Assembly (NCBI RefSeq): GCF_020181035.1
Contig: NZ_JAIQYY010000016.1
Coordinates: 141,008-205,007 of the forward strand
Length of the DNA: 64,000 bases
Reading direction: 5' to 3'
Source: Streptomyces sp. CoH27
Lineage (GTDB): Bacteria; Actinomycetota; Actinomycetes; Streptomycetales; Streptomycetaceae
Within the stretch, counting starts at the first letter, position 1. Each line of letters opens with the position of its first letter. Positions 42,081-51,172 of this stretch are shown piece after piece. Below the pieces are notes generated by a model, which saw only the letters and a list, made by a program, of their open reading frames with translations, was not told the DNA's origin and did no database searches. A program made the position numbers and the translations under genes.

Positions 42081-42521
42081 TCAGTGCTCAGGGGACTCAA
42101 CCGGGGCCGAAGTGACCAGTTCTGTCAGGACCCCGTGGCAATCCTTGGGGTGCAGGAAGGTGATCCGGGACCCCATCGAGCCGCGCCGGGGCTCGTCGTA
42201 GAGCACCCGTACGCCCTTCTCGCGGATGTCCGCGGCGTCGCCGTCCACGTCCGCCGTGCCGAAGGCGATGTGGTGGACGCCCTCCCCGTTCTTCGCGAGC
42301 CACTTGCCGACCGCGGAGTCCTCGCGGGTCGGCTCCAGCAGCTGGAGGTAGGAGGCGCCGCCGTCCGACGTCTCGTTGATCTTGAGCATGGCCTCGCGCA
42401 CGCCCTGTTCCTCGTTGACCTCGGTGTGGAACACCTCGAAGCCGTATGTGGCCCGGTAGAACTCGACGGTCGCGTCGAGGTCGTGGCAGGCGATCCCGAT
42501 GTGGTCGATTCGCGTCAGCAT
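42081..42521 (-). CDS. mce: Methylmalonyl-CoA epimerase
   Basis: 146 residues, full length. It interconverts (R)- and (S)-methylmalonyl-CoA. The vicinal-oxygen-chelate fold supplies metal ligands at His7 (DHIGIA), Gln60 (YLQLLEP), His84 (GVHHIAF) and Glu134 (LTELV). It is divergent from the thiolase gene and lies close to meaB and, further on, icmA, fitting acyl-CoA carbon-skeleton metabolism that provides polyketide precursors. Confidence 0.96.
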   Translation of the reverse strand: MLTRIDHIGIACHDLDATVEFYRATYGFEVFHTEVNEEQGVREAMLKINETSDGGASYLQLLEPTREDSAVGKWLAKNGEGVHHIAFGTADVDGDAADIREKGVRVLYDEPRRGSMGSRITFLHPKDCHGVLTELVTSAPVESPEH

Positions 42522-42670
42522 GGATTCAGTGCAGCGCTCGGCGGATGGTTACGCAACGTGCGCGCGATCACACCGACGGCCCGATGACGGCACGGAGTGC
42601 CACTCAGTACATTCGAAGTAAACCCTCGTTCACTCCTCGGCTGTGCAGGCCGGTAAGGGGATCGCAGCTC

Positions 42671-43870
42671 ATGCCTTCTGGAACGACCAGCTCTGTGATC
42701 GTCGCGGGCGCGCGCACGCCCATGGGACGACTCCTGGGCTCCCTCAAGTCCTTCAGCGCGGCCGACCTCGGCGGCTTCGCGATCAAGGCCGCCCTCGACC
42801 GTGCGGGGATCGGTGGCGACCAGGTGCAGTACGTGATCATGGGCCAGGTGCTCCAGGCCGGCGCGGGCCAGATCCCGGCACGTCAGGCGGCGGTCAAGGC
42901 CGGCATCCCGATGAACGTCCCGGCGCTCACCATCAACAAGGTGTGCCTGTCCGGCCTCGACGCCATCGCGCTCGCCGACCAGCTGATCCGCGCGGGTGAG
43001 TTCGACATCGTGGTGGCCGGCGGCCAGGAGTCCATGACCAACGCCCCGCACCTGCTGCCGAAGTCCCGCGAGGGCTTCAAGTACGGCGCCGTCGAGATGC
43101 TCGACGCGATGGCCTACGACGGCCTGACCGACCCGTGGGAGAACATCCCGATGGGCCAGTCCACCGAGAAGCACAACGCGCGCCTCGGCATCGGCCGCGA
43201 GGAGCAGGACGCGGTGGCCGCCCTGTCCCACCAGCGGGCCGCCGCCGCGCAGAAGAACGGCCTGTTCGAGGCCGAGATCACCCCCGTGGAGATCCCGCAG
43301 CGCAAGGGCGAGCCCGTCCTGTTCAGCAAGGACGAGGGCATCCGCGCCGAGACCACCGCAGAGTCCCTGGGCAAGCTGCGCCCGGCGTTCACGAAGGACG
43401 GCACGATCACGGCCGGCACCTCCTCGCAGATCTCGGACGGTGCGGCGGCTGTGGTCGTGATGAGCAAGGCCAAGGCCGAGGAGCTGGGCCTTGAGTGGCT
43501 CGCCGAGATCGGCGCGCACGGCAATGTGGCCGGCCCCGACAACAGCCTGCAGTCGCAGCCCTCGAACGCGATCCAGCACGCCCTGAAGAAGGACGGCCTG
43601 GACGTCTCCGACCTGGATCTCATCGAGATCAACGAGGCCTTCGCCGCGGTCGCCGTGCAGTCAATGAAGGACCTCGGCGTGTCCACGGAAAAGGTGAACG
43701 TCAACGGCGGCGCGATCGCGCTGGGCCACCCGATCGGCATGTCCGGCGCCCGTCTCGTGCTCCACCTGGCGCTCGAACTCAAGCGGCGCGGCGGTGGCGT
43801 CGGCGCGGCCGCGCTGTGCGGTGGCGGCGGCCAGGGCGACGCCCTGATCGTGCGCGTGCCGAAGGCCTGA
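42671..43870 (+). CDS. atoB: Acetyl-CoA C-acetyltransferase (thiolase)
   Basis: 399 residues. It condenses two acetyl-CoA to acetoacetyl-CoA or runs in reverse. The nucleophile Cys92 is in NKVCLSGLDA, and His353 in GHPIG and Cys383 in CGGGGQGDA complete the site. The ATG at 42671 (MPSGTTSSVIVAGARTP) is chosen by family alignment, with AAGGGG upstream; the longer open frame is not conserved-looking. It is followed after 38 bases by meaB and probably co-transcribed. Confidence 0.95.
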   Translation: MPSGTTSSVIVAGARTPMGRLLGSLKSFSAADLGGFAIKAALDRAGIGGDQVQYVIMGQVLQAGAGQIPARQAAVKAGIPMNVPALTINKVCLSGLDAIALADQLIRAGEFDIVVAGGQESMTNAPHLLPKSREGFKYGAVEMLDAMAYDGLTDPWENIPMGQSTEKHNARLGIGREEQDAVAALSHQRAAAAQKNGLFEAEITPVEIPQRKGEPVLFSKDEGIRAETTAESLGKLRPAFTKDGTITAGTSSQISDGAAAVVVMSKAKAEELGLEWLAEIGAHGNVAGPDNSLQSQPSNAIQHALKKDGLDVSDLDLIEINEAFAAVAVQSMKDLGVSTEKVNVNGGAIALGHPIGMSGARLVLHLALELKRRGGGVGAAALCGGGGQGDALIVRVPKA

Positions 43871-43908
43871 GTTCCCCTTTACGTCGCTGAAGTGAACGGA
43901 GCTGTGTG

Positions 43909-44865
43909 ATGCAGGACGTCTCCTCTCTGGTGGCCCAGGCCAGGGACGGCCGGCCGCGGGCCGTGGCCCGGCTGATCTCCCTGGTGGAGGGGGCGTCCCC
44001 GCAGCTCAGGGAGGTCATGGCGGCACTGGCCCCGCTGACCGGAAACGCCTATGTGGTGGGCCTGACGGGCTCGCCGGGCGTCGGCAAGTCGACCTCCACC
44101 TCCGCGCTCGTCACGGCGTATCGCAAACAGGGCAAACGGGTCGGCGTCCTGGCCGTCGACCCGTCGTCCCCGTTCTCCGGCGGCGCCCTGCTCGGCGACC
44201 GCGTCCGCATGTCCGACCACGCCTCCGACCCCGGGGTCTACATCCGCTCGATGGCCACCCGCGGCCACCTGGGCGGCCTGGCCTGGGCGGCCCCGCAGGC
44301 GATCCGGGTGCTGGATGCGGCGGGCTGCGACGTGATCCTCGTCGAGACGGTCGGCGTCGGCCAGTCGGAGGTGGAGATCGCCTCCCAGGCGGACACCAGC
44401 GTGGTGCTGCTGGCCCCCGGCATGGGCGACGGCATCCAGGCGGCCAAGGCGGGCATCCTGGAGATCGGCGACGTGTACGTCGTCAACAAGGCCGACCGGG
44501 ACGGCGCCGACGCCACGGCCCGCGAGCTCAACCACATGCTGGGCCTGGGCGAGGCCCGGGGCCCCGGCGACTGGCGTCCGCCGATCGTGAAGACGGTGGC
44601 GGCCCGCGCGGAAGGCGTCGACGAGGTCGTGGAGGCCCTGGAGAAGCACCGCGCGTGGATGGAGGAGCACGGGGTGCTGACCGAGCGCCGCCGGGCCCGC
44701 GCCGCCCGCGAGGTGGAGACCATCGCGGTCACGGCGCTGCGCGAGCGCATCGGCGACCTGCACGGCGACCGCCGCCTCAGCGCCCTCGCGGAGCGCATCG
44801 TCGCGGGCGAACTGGACCCGTATCGTGCGGCGGACCAGCTGGTGGCGGGCCTCACGCAGGGCTGA
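43909..44865 (+). CDS. meaB: MeaB-type GTPase, mutase chaperone
   Basis: 318 residues. This G3E-family GTPase protects and reloads adenosylcobalamin-dependent acyl-CoA mutases. Walker A is GSPGVGKST (Lys60), the switch region includes DPSSPFSGGALLGDRVRM, Walker B is ILVETVGVGQSE and the base-recognition motif is NKAD. The ATG at 43909 follows CGGAG at good spacing; a GTG one codon earlier is possible. Client candidates are the isobutyryl-CoA mutase at 52.2 kb and a methylmalonyl-CoA mutase elsewhere. Confidence 0.95.
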   Translation: MQDVSSLVAQARDGRPRAVARLISLVEGASPQLREVMAALAPLTGNAYVVGLTGSPGVGKSTSTSALVTAYRKQGKRVGVLAVDPSSPFSGGALLGDRVRMSDHASDPGVYIRSMATRGHLGGLAWAAPQAIRVLDAAGCDVILVETVGVGQSEVEIASQADTSVVLLAPGMGDGIQAAKAGILEIGDVYVVNKADRDGADATARELNHMLGLGEARGPGDWRPPIVKTVAARAEGVDEVVEALEKHRAWMEEHGVLTERRRARAAREVETIAVTALRERIGDLHGDRRLSALAERIVAGELDPYRAADQLVAGLTQG

Positions 44866-44897
44866 GGGACCGCCGGCCGGCCGATCCCGAGCCAGGC

Positions 44898-45374
44898 TCA
44901 GGGGCGCCCCCGCTGCCCCCTCAGGTGCTGGGCGATCGGCTTGAGGGCCTTGTCCAGTTCCGTCAGTGCCTCCGGCGACAGCAGATCGATGAAGTGCCGT
45001 CGCACGGAGGCGACATGATGTGGCGCCACCTTCCTCATCGTCTCCATGCCGTGCTCGGTCAGTACGGCGTACAGCCCCCGGCGGTCGGACTCGCAGTTCT
45101 CGCGGCGCACGAGATTCGCGTTCTCCATCCGCGTGATCTGGTGCGAGAGCCGGCTCTTGGACTGCATGGTCGCGGAGGCGAGATCGCTCATCCGCATCCG
45201 TACGTCGTCCGACTCGGACAGGTTCACGAGGATCTCGTAGTCGTTCATCGTCAGGCCGAACGGCTGCAGATCCTTCTCCAGCTGGTACGTCAACAGCCTG
45301 TTGACCTCCAGGTGGGTGCGCCAGGCGCACTGCTCCGCATCGGTCAGCCAGCGCGTGGCCGTCTCGGTCTCCAT
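44898..45374 (-). CDS. MarR-family regulator
   Basis: 158 residues with a central winged helix (MRMSDLASATMQSKSRLSHQ, RRENCESDRRGLYAVLTEHG). The upstream bases contain a weak imperfect repeat AGTTGAATGACGAACT (about 45391-45406) that could be its own operator. It is convergent with meaB and upstream of the AIM24 genes on the same strand orientation; its targets are not evident. Confidence 0.92.
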   Translation of the reverse strand: METETATRWLTDAEQCAWRTHLEVNRLLTYQLEKDLQPFGLTMNDYEILVNLSESDDVRMRMSDLASATMQSKSRLSHQITRMENANLVRRENCESDRRGLYAVLTEHGMETMRKVAPHHVASVRRHFIDLLSPEALTELDKALKPIAQHLRGQRGRP

Positions 45375-45466
45375 GAATGAAGTCTACCTAAGAAGTTGAA
45401 TGACGAACTACTTCGGATGATGTGACAGTGCGCACGCGTTCGACGTCACACTCCGCAGACTACCGC

Positions 45467-46273
45467 TCACAGCCCGAAGCGACGCTGGAGGTCGCCGAGC
45501 TGTCCGGGAAGGCGCGGTGCCCCGGATGATTGCGGACCGTGGCCGCCCGGACCCGGAGTGCCACCCCCGGGTACCCCCGGTTCGGATGGCACAACCCCCG
45601 TCGCAACCTCGCCCATGAGGCTCTCCGAGGACTGCAGAAGCACCGTTCCGGCGCCCACGAACTCGAACTGGTGCTCCTCCCCGGACACCCCGCCGAAGCC
45701 CGTCATCGCACGTAGACCGCCTAGTACACCCGTCAGATAACCGTGGTCGTAGTGATGGCACGGTGACGGGCAGTCGGCCCACCCGACGAGGGCCTGCGGA
45801 TCGACCCGGATCGGAGGTTCCATGAACACCACCGGACCGTTAGATGCGGCGACAAACTTGCCGGTTCCGATAAGGGTCAGAAAACCCGGCACGATCGATT
45901 GCTTCAGCGCGAGACTTGGCTGAAAAGCGAGCAGGTTGCCCGAGCGAATGGTCAAGTTCCCGTCGTCCAGGTCATAGGAATTGACGTCGAAGGCCCGGTC
46001 GGCGAGCAGCATCTTGCCCGAGCCGTGCGCCACGACCCAGTCGCTCGCGTGCAGTGGCGAATGGAACGAGGTGCGGACAAGTCGGTCGAGTCGCCCGTGC
46101 CCGATCCCGTTGAACTCGATCGCCCCGTAATAGGCGATCATCTTCCCCTTCTGCAGGAACCACTCACCGCTCTTGAGCTCCACGCAGAACGTGTACCTGT
46201 TCACGTTGTCGTCGGCGGGCAGCGTCATCGGGTCGTACACCACAGGGGCACCGGGGGCCGGGTACGTGCTCAC
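45467..46273 (-). CDS. AIM24-family protein, paralogue 3
   Basis: 268 residues. It has the beta-rich AIM24/TRAP-like fold (FLQKGKMIAYYGAIEFNGIG, SGKMLLADRAFDVNSYDLDD) and a Gly/Pro-rich C-terminal tail absent from the other two paralogues. The GTG at 46273 overlaps the stop of paralogue 2 by four bases. Family function in bacteria is unsettled; localisation to membranes or tellurite-type responses has been suggested. Confidence 0.88.
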   Translation of the reverse strand: MSTYPAPGAPVVYDPMTLPADDNVNRYTFCVELKSGEWFLQKGKMIAYYGAIEFNGIGHGRLDRLVRTSFHSPLHASDWVVAHGSGKMLLADRAFDVNSYDLDDGNLTIRSGNLLAFQPSLALKQSIVPGFLTLIGTGKFVAASNGPVVFMEPPIRVDPQALVGWADCPSPCHHYDHGYLTGVLGGLRAMTGFGGVSGEEHQFEFVGAGTVLLQSSESLMGEVATGVVPSEPGVPGGGTPGPGGHGPQSSGAPRLPGQLGDLQRRFGL

Positions 46274-46920
46274 AGCTTCTCCTCCGATGCCTGGACGAAC
46301 ACCGTGCCGCTGCCGCTCAGCTCCAGCTGGAAGGCCTCGCCGGAGCCCCGGCCCACCATCTCGCGCCAGCCGAGCGCGGCCGACAGTCTGTTGCGGACCT
46401 CGCCGTGATGGGCGACGTACGCCTGCGGGTCGACATGGACCGGGTGCTGCGGGGTGATCGGGATCTCGAAGACCCCGCCGTGCGCCATCACGGCGACCGA
46501 GCCCTGCCCCTGGAGCGTGGTGGTGAACAGGCCCTGCCCGGTGACCTGACCCCGGACCAGGCCCATCACCCCGCCCTGCGAGCCCATGAACATCGTCCCC
46601 TGCCGCAGCGTGCCCTCGAAGGCCAGCAGCCGGTCCGCCTCGACGTACAGGGTGTCGCCCGTGAGCTGGATGACGTGGACGTGGTGGCCGCCGTGCCCGA
46701 AGAAGACGGTTCCGCTGCCCTCCACCGTCATCAGCGGGGTCGCCTCGCCCGTCACCCGGCGCCCGAGCATGGACATCAGCCCGCCCTGGCCGCCCTGGAT
46801 GTTCGGCGTGAAGGACACGTCCCCCTTGTAGGCGAGCATCGCCCCGCGCTGGCTGAACAGCCGCTGCCCCGGCACCACGGTCGCCTCGACCATCTTGGAG
46901 TTGATCTCCCGGAACGCCAT
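46270..46920 (-). CDS. AIM24-family protein, paralogue 2
   Basis: 216 residues. It has the typical repeats of short beta segments: QRGAMLAYKGDVSFTPNI, GSGTVFFGHGGHHVHVIQL, GQGLFTTTLQGQGSVAVMAH. Met at 46920 starts two bases after the stop of paralogue 1. A His-rich loop (HGGHHVHV) could bind metal, which is speculative. Confidence 0.9.
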   Translation of the reverse strand: MAFREINSKMVEATVVPGQRLFSQRGAMLAYKGDVSFTPNIQGGQGGLMSMLGRRVTGEATPLMTVEGSGTVFFGHGGHHVHVIQLTGDTLYVEADRLLAFEGTLRQGTMFMGSQGGVMGLVRGQVTGQGLFTTTLQGQGSVAVMAHGGVFEIPITPQHPVHVDPQAYVAHHGEVRNRLSAALGWREMVGRGSGEAFQLELSGSGTVFVQASEEKL

Positions 46921-46922
46921 CT

Positions 46923-47555
46923 CTACAGATCCCCCGCGATCGTGTTCCGCTCGCTCGGCTGCACATAGACCAGTCCGTCGCCCTCGAACCGGATCTGGAA
47001 GGCCTCGCCCCCGCCCTCCCCGAGGAACGTGCGGAACGTCACACCGGACTGGAAGGACTGCCGGACACTGCCCTGATGGGCGATGTACGCCCCCGGGTCC
47101 ACGATCAGCGGGTACTGCGGGCTCACGCGCAGGACCACCGCCGGGCCGTCGGACATGATGGCCGCCTGCCCGTGCCCCTCGACCGTCGTCGTGAACAGGC
47201 CGTTGCCCTGCGAGGCGCCCCGCAGCCCCGTGAACGTCGTCCCGGTCCGCAGCCCGGCGTCGGTCGCGAGCAGATTGCTCGACTCCACGTACAGCTTGTC
47301 CCCCTGGAGGCTCACCAGGTTGATCTCCGAGGCCCGGTCGGCGAACCAGCACGTCCCATGCCCCTTCACCTCCATCACCGTCATCTGCTCACCGGTGAGC
47401 CGGCGGGTCACCATCCCCCGCAGGCCCTCACCGCCACCCGTCAGCTTCTTGAAGGACATCTGCCCGTCGTACGCGACCATCGAGCCGTTCTTCGCCTTCA
47501 CGGCGTCCCCGGTCATGTCGACGGCGAGCACCCTGCTGCCTTGAAGTCGGAACAT
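46923..47555 (-). CDS. AIM24-family protein, paralogue 1
   Basis: 210 residues and first gene of a three-gene operon of relatives (KNGSMVAYDGQMSFKKLTGG, GNGLFTTTVEGHGQAAIMSD). The ATG at 47555 is used; a GTG two codons upstream is equally possible since no strong ribosome-binding site is seen. The three paralogues share the same pattern of motifs and probably form a heteromer or arose by serial duplication. Confidence 0.9.
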   Translation of the reverse strand: MFRLQGSRVLAVDMTGDAVKAKNGSMVAYDGQMSFKKLTGGGEGLRGMVTRRLTGEQMTVMEVKGHGTCWFADRASEINLVSLQGDKLYVESSNLLATDAGLRTGTTFTGLRGASQGNGLFTTTVEGHGQAAIMSDGPAVVLRVSPQYPLIVDPGAYIAHQGSVRQSFQSGVTFRTFLGEGGGEAFQIRFEGDGLVYVQPSERNTIAGDL

Positions 47556-47736
47556 CGCCACGCAGCGAAAGTAGCGGCGGCGCGGGTGGACGGAACAGGG
47601 CCCATAGGTGGACACCGACCCTGAGCGGACCCCTACGGGCAGCGTTTGCCACAATGGCCGGACGTTTGTGCTTCCGTTCACAAAGCGGATCACACAGCGC
47701 TCGCGCCGTCAGCGACTCTCCCACCGAAGGTGACCC

Positions 47737-48087
47737 GTGGACCTCAAGACAGCCTCCGCCATCCGCCGCCTCCGTCTGATCTCCGTACCGGAAGGCATCT
47801 CCTGGATCATCCTGGCGGCCTGCACCGTCATCAAGTACACGGTCGACAGCGGCTTCGACGTCGCTCCGGTGCTGGGCCCGATCCACGGCGTGCTGTTCGT
47901 TCTCTACGTCCTGTTCTGGGCGGACGCCTGGAACCGCACCAAGTGGAACAAGGGCAAGGCCGCCCTCTACTTCGCCTACTCGGTCATCCCCGGTGGCGGA
48001 TTCATCATCGAGCGCACGCTGCGCCGCGAGGCCGAGGACGCCGTCATCGCGGCCCGCGCCCGCAAGGAAGGGGTCGTGAACGCATGA
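47737..48087 (+). CDS. DUF3817 small membrane protein
   Basis: 116 residues with three hydrophobic helices (SWIILAACTVIKYT, GVLFVLYVLFWADAW, ALYFAYSVIPGGGFIIERT). The ending FIIERTLRREAE is typical of DUF3817. The start is GTG at 47737, preceded by GAAGGTGA. Coupled by a four-base overlap to the thiamine-binding protein gene. A second DUF3817 gene lies at 51812-52150. Confidence 0.92.
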   Translation: MDLKTASAIRRLRLISVPEGISWIILAACTVIKYTVDSGFDVAPVLGPIHGVLFVLYVLFWADAWNRTKWNKGKAALYFAYSVIPGGGFIIERTLRREAEDAVIAARARKEGVVNA

Positions 48088-48380
48088 TCGTCGCCTTCTC
48101 CGTGACGCCCCTCGGCGTCGGCGAGGACGTGGGGGAGTACGTCGCCGACGCCGTCCGCGTGGTCCGCGAGTCGGGGCTGCCCAACCGCACCGACGCCATG
48201 TTCACCTCGATCGAGGGCGAGTCGTGGGACGAGGTCATGGACGTCGTCAAGCGCGCCGTCGCCGCCGTCGAGGAGCGCGCCCCGCGCGTGTCGCTCGTCC
48301 TCAAGGCCGACATCCGGCCCGGCGTGACCGACGGCCTGACCTCCAAGGTCGAGACGGTCGAACGGCACCTCGCCGGCTAG
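48084..48380 (+). CDS. MTH1187-family thiamine-binding-like protein
   Basis: 98 residues, the compact ferredoxin-like fold of the MTH1187/YkoF type (MIVAFSVTPLGVGEDVGEYV, RVSLVLKADIRPG). Relatives bind thiamine or its phosphates. ATG overlaps the DUF3817 stop (ATGA). The pairing with a membrane protein might suggest a role in vitamin handling, but this is inference. Confidence 0.9.
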   Translation: MIVAFSVTPLGVGEDVGEYVADAVRVVRESGLPNRTDAMFTSIEGESWDEVMDVVKRAVAAVEERAPRVSLVLKADIRPGVTDGLTSKVETVERHLAG

Positions 48381-48478
48381 CCGGACCCTCGTTTTGAGCG
48401 GTCGCCCACGCCGATGTACGTTTCCCGGTCGATGCTTTGATCGATCATTCGAAGCACGTTCTGACCTGGGGGAACATC

Positions 48479-48865
48479 ATGAGTCTCAGCAACCGTTTGC
48501 TGCTGGGGCCGCTGAGCGGCTGGGCGACCGCCTGGACCCTCGACCGGCAGCGGCTGTGGCGGGAGCGGGGCATCACCCCTGAGCGCGCCCTGGCCAACTG
48601 GGTCGCGGAGCTGGTGGTGCGCGCGACGGTCCTCACCCTGTGCGTGACCGGGCTGGGACAGGAGTCGCTGCTCCGCCTGTTCGGGCCGTACGCGGACACC
48701 GTGGCCTATCCGTGTCCGCTGCTGATGGTCGTCGCCGTGTACCTCGCCCTCTTCAAGGCGCCGCTCGCGGGAACGCCCGCCGCCCGGCGCCGTTCGCGCC
48801 CGGACGACGTTCAGTCCCCGGAAGCCAGCGCCACCCCCAGCGGCGTCCTCTCGTACAGCACCTGA
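48479..48865 (+). CDS. Small membrane protein, unknown
   Basis: 128 residues. Two hydrophobic segments (VVRATVLTLCVTGLG and LLMVVAVYLALFKAPLAG) and a basic, polar C terminus. The ATG at 48479 follows GGGGGA. The last 55 bases overlap the 3' end of the convergent ArsR-type gene. No family recognised. Confidence 0.72.
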   Translation: MSLSNRLLLGPLSGWATAWTLDRQRLWRERGITPERALANWVAELVVRATVLTLCVTGLGQESLLRLFGPYADTVAYPCPLLMVVAVYLALFKAPLAGTPAARRRSRPDDVQSPEASATPSGVLSYST

Positions 48866-49791
48866 TGGCCGTACCGCCGCGCCGTCAGCAGGCCCGCGTC
48901 CCGCAGGACCGTCAGGTGGGACGACACCGACGACGCGGCCAGGCCCAGCCGGTGGGCCAGCGCCGTCGTGGTCGCCGGTTCGGCCAGGGCGGTCAGGATC
49001 CCGGCCCGGTTGCGGCCCAGCAGCCGTACCAGTGACGCGGCCGTGCGCGCGCCCGGCTCCGTCCACAGGCCCGCCAGGCCCCGCGCCGGATAGACCACGG
49101 TGGGCTGCCACGGCGGCTCGAAGCCGGTGATCACATCGGGCCAGGAGAACACGCTCGGCATCAGCACCAGGCCCTGGCCGGCCAGGTCACGGGCATACTC
49201 CGTGCGCAGGGCCAGCGTCAGCGTGCGGCCGTCCCAGGACAGCCTCGGGTCCAGCTCCGGCAGCAGCGTGCCCAGGCCCACCTCGGCCAGCCGCCGTGAG
49301 TGGAAGGCCACGTCCGCCTCCAGCAGCGCCCGCAGCCGCGGCCAGTCCGGCTCGACCAGCACCTGCCAGGCCTCCTCCATGGCGTCCGCCAGCTCCGCGA
49401 TCATCCGCGCCGGATCCGCCAGCCAGGCCCGCCCGCGCCGTGACTCAAGCGCGCCCGGGGTACAGGCCAGCGACAGCGCGGTGTCCTCGCGGGCGGCCTG
49501 CGGGTCGGACGTCCGTACGGCCGCGATCTCCTCCTCGAACGTGGCGGCCGGACCTATCGGCGGCGGCCCCAGCCAGTCGGGGGAGTGCCCCCGGCGGGGC
49601 ATCAGCAGCCACAGCGCAGCCAGGTCGAGCCCTGCCGCCGCCTCCCGGATACGGCGCAGCCAGGGCGCGTGATAGCCGTGCCGGTCCGGCCGCTTGAGGG
49701 TGCGTACGGCCTCCTGCGTCTCCCACATCGGCGAGATCGCGAACCGGCAGCGCAGGAAGTCCTCGTCGCCGAAGTGCAGAAGTGACGGCAT
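48811..49791 (-). CDS. ArsR-type winged-helix regulator (long form)
   Basis: 326 residues. The DNA-binding winged helix is C-terminal (GRNRAGILTALAEPATTTAL, SSVSSHLTVLRDAGLL, GHQVLYERTPLG). The N-terminal 230 residues are a Trp- and Leu-rich domain found in actinobacterial relatives, possibly for ligand sensing. The start at 49791 (MPSLLHFG) is chosen by family alignment. It is divergent from the MFS transporter gene with 71 bases between them, the usual layout for local repressor control. Confidence 0.9.
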   Translation of the reverse strand: MPSLLHFGDEDFLRCRFAISPMWETQEAVRTLKRPDRHGYHAPWLRRIREAAAGLDLAALWLLMPRRGHSPDWLGPPPIGPAATFEEEIAAVRTSDPQAAREDTALSLACTPGALESRRGRAWLADPARMIAELADAMEEAWQVLVEPDWPRLRALLEADVAFHSRRLAEVGLGTLLPELDPRLSWDGRTLTLALRTEYARDLAGQGLVLMPSVFSWPDVITGFEPPWQPTVVYPARGLAGLWTEPGARTAASLVRLLGRNRAGILTALAEPATTTALAHRLGLAASSVSSHLTVLRDAGLLTARRYGHQVLYERTPLGVALASGD

Positions 49792-49862
49792 GAACACCCC
49801 CTGAACATTCGGCTGGACCCGAAACTCTAGGGCCCCGCCCGCCTCCCGGGCACGCTCCTCGC

Positions 49863-51161
49863 ATGTCCGCACCACCGCAGACGGCCCCGGCGCCCGCCGG
49901 TTACGGCCGTGTCTTCGCCGTGCCCGAGTTCCGGGCCGTCTTCGCCGCCCACGTACTGTCCATGCTCGGCGTGATCGTCAGCGAGATCGCCCTGTCCGTC
50001 CTCGTCTACGACCTCACCCGCTCGCCCCTGCTCAGTGCGCTCACCTTCGCCCTGGGCTTCCTGCCGTACGCCGTCGGCGGCACCGTGCTCGCGCCCCTCG
50101 CCGACCGCTTCCCGGCCCGGCGCGTGCTGGTCGGCTGCGATCTGGTGTGCGCGGGCTGCGCGGCCGTGATGACCGTCCCCGGCACCGGGATCGGCGTGCT
50201 GCTCGCGCTGCGCTGCGCTCTCGCGGTCGTCTCCCCGGTGTTCGCCGGCACCCGGATGGCCACCCTCGCCGACGTCCTCGGCGACGGCGATCTGTTCGTG
50301 CTCGGCCGCTCTCTGCTGCGGATCGTCGCCCAGAGCTCCCTGCTCGTCGGCTACGGCCTCGGCGGGCTGCTCCTCACCGTCCTCGCCCCCCGCCACGCCC
50401 TCCTCATCACCGTCGGCACCTTCCTCGCCTCCGCCGCCCTGCTCCGCTGCGGCACCCGCCACCGCCCGGCCCGCAGCCGGTACGACGCCTCCGGCCCCGC
50501 GCCCGGTCTGCGCCGGCTCCTCGCCGACCGGCGGATCCGCGTCCTGCTCCTGCTGTTCTGGATCCCGGCCGCCTTTTCCGTCGTACCCGAGGCGCTGGCC
50601 GCGCCGTACGCCGACGTGCTCGGCAGCGGATCCGCCGGGCTCGGGCTGCTGATGTGTGCGCTGCCCGTCGGTACGGTGGCCGGCGAGCTGTTCGCCGGGG
50701 CGCGGCTGAGGCCCGTGACACGCGAACGCGTGGCGCTCCCGCTCGTCTGCCTCGCCCTCCTGCCCTACCTCGGCTACGCCCTGCGCCCCGGGCTCGTCGC
50801 GTCCCTGCTGCTCCTGGTGGTGTCCGGGGCGGGGTCGGCGTACACCCTGGGCCTGGACCAGTGGTTCGTGCGGGCCGTGCCGGAGGAGCAGCGCGGGCGG
50901 GCCATGACCCTGCTCAGCGCCGGGCTGATGACCGTCCAGGGCGTGGGCATGACGCTGGCAGGGGTGGCGGCTCAGGCGGTGGGGGTGCGGGCCGCGGTCG
51001 CCGGTGCCGGGGCGGCCGGGGCGCTGTGCTGCTGCGCGCTGGCCGTCGCTGCCCGGGCGACCGAGGGGCAGGAGGTGGCCGAGGGGCGAGAGGCGACCGG
51101 CGAGGAACGGGAGGCGACCGATCGGCGAGACGGGGCTGACCGGTATATGACCGGCGGGTAG
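49863..51161 (+). CDS. MFS transporter
   Basis: 432 residues, about twelve hydrophobic segments, with LADRFPARRVLVGCDLVCAG as the major-facilitator loop between helices 2 and 3. The C terminus is a charged tail (EGQEVAEGREATGEERE). Divergent from the ArsR-type regulator; probably an exporter under its control. Substrate unknown. Confidence 0.92.
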   Translation: MSAPPQTAPAPAGYGRVFAVPEFRAVFAAHVLSMLGVIVSEIALSVLVYDLTRSPLLSALTFALGFLPYAVGGTVLAPLADRFPARRVLVGCDLVCAGCAAVMTVPGTGIGVLLALRCALAVVSPVFAGTRMATLADVLGDGDLFVLGRSLLRIVAQSSLLVGYGLGGLLLTVLAPRHALLITVGTFLASAALLRCGTRHRPARSRYDASGPAPGLRRLLADRRIRVLLLLFWIPAAFSVVPEALAAPYADVLGSGSAGLGLLMCALPVGTVAGELFAGARLRPVTRERVALPLVCLALLPYLGYALRPGLVASLLLLVVSGAGSAYTLGLDQWFVRAVPEEQRGRAMTLLSAGLMTVQGVGMTLAGVAAQAVGVRAAVAGAGAAGALCCCALAVAARATEGQEVAEGREATGEEREATDRRDGADRYMTGG

Positions 51162-51172
51162 GGTCTGATGAC

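Noticed and set aside
38239..42201. A 1320-codon plus-strand frame opposite scy
   Set aside because: The repetitive GC-rich coiled-coil codons keep the opposite strand open; its Leu/Gly/Arg-rich product resembles nothing and crosses into the mce gene.
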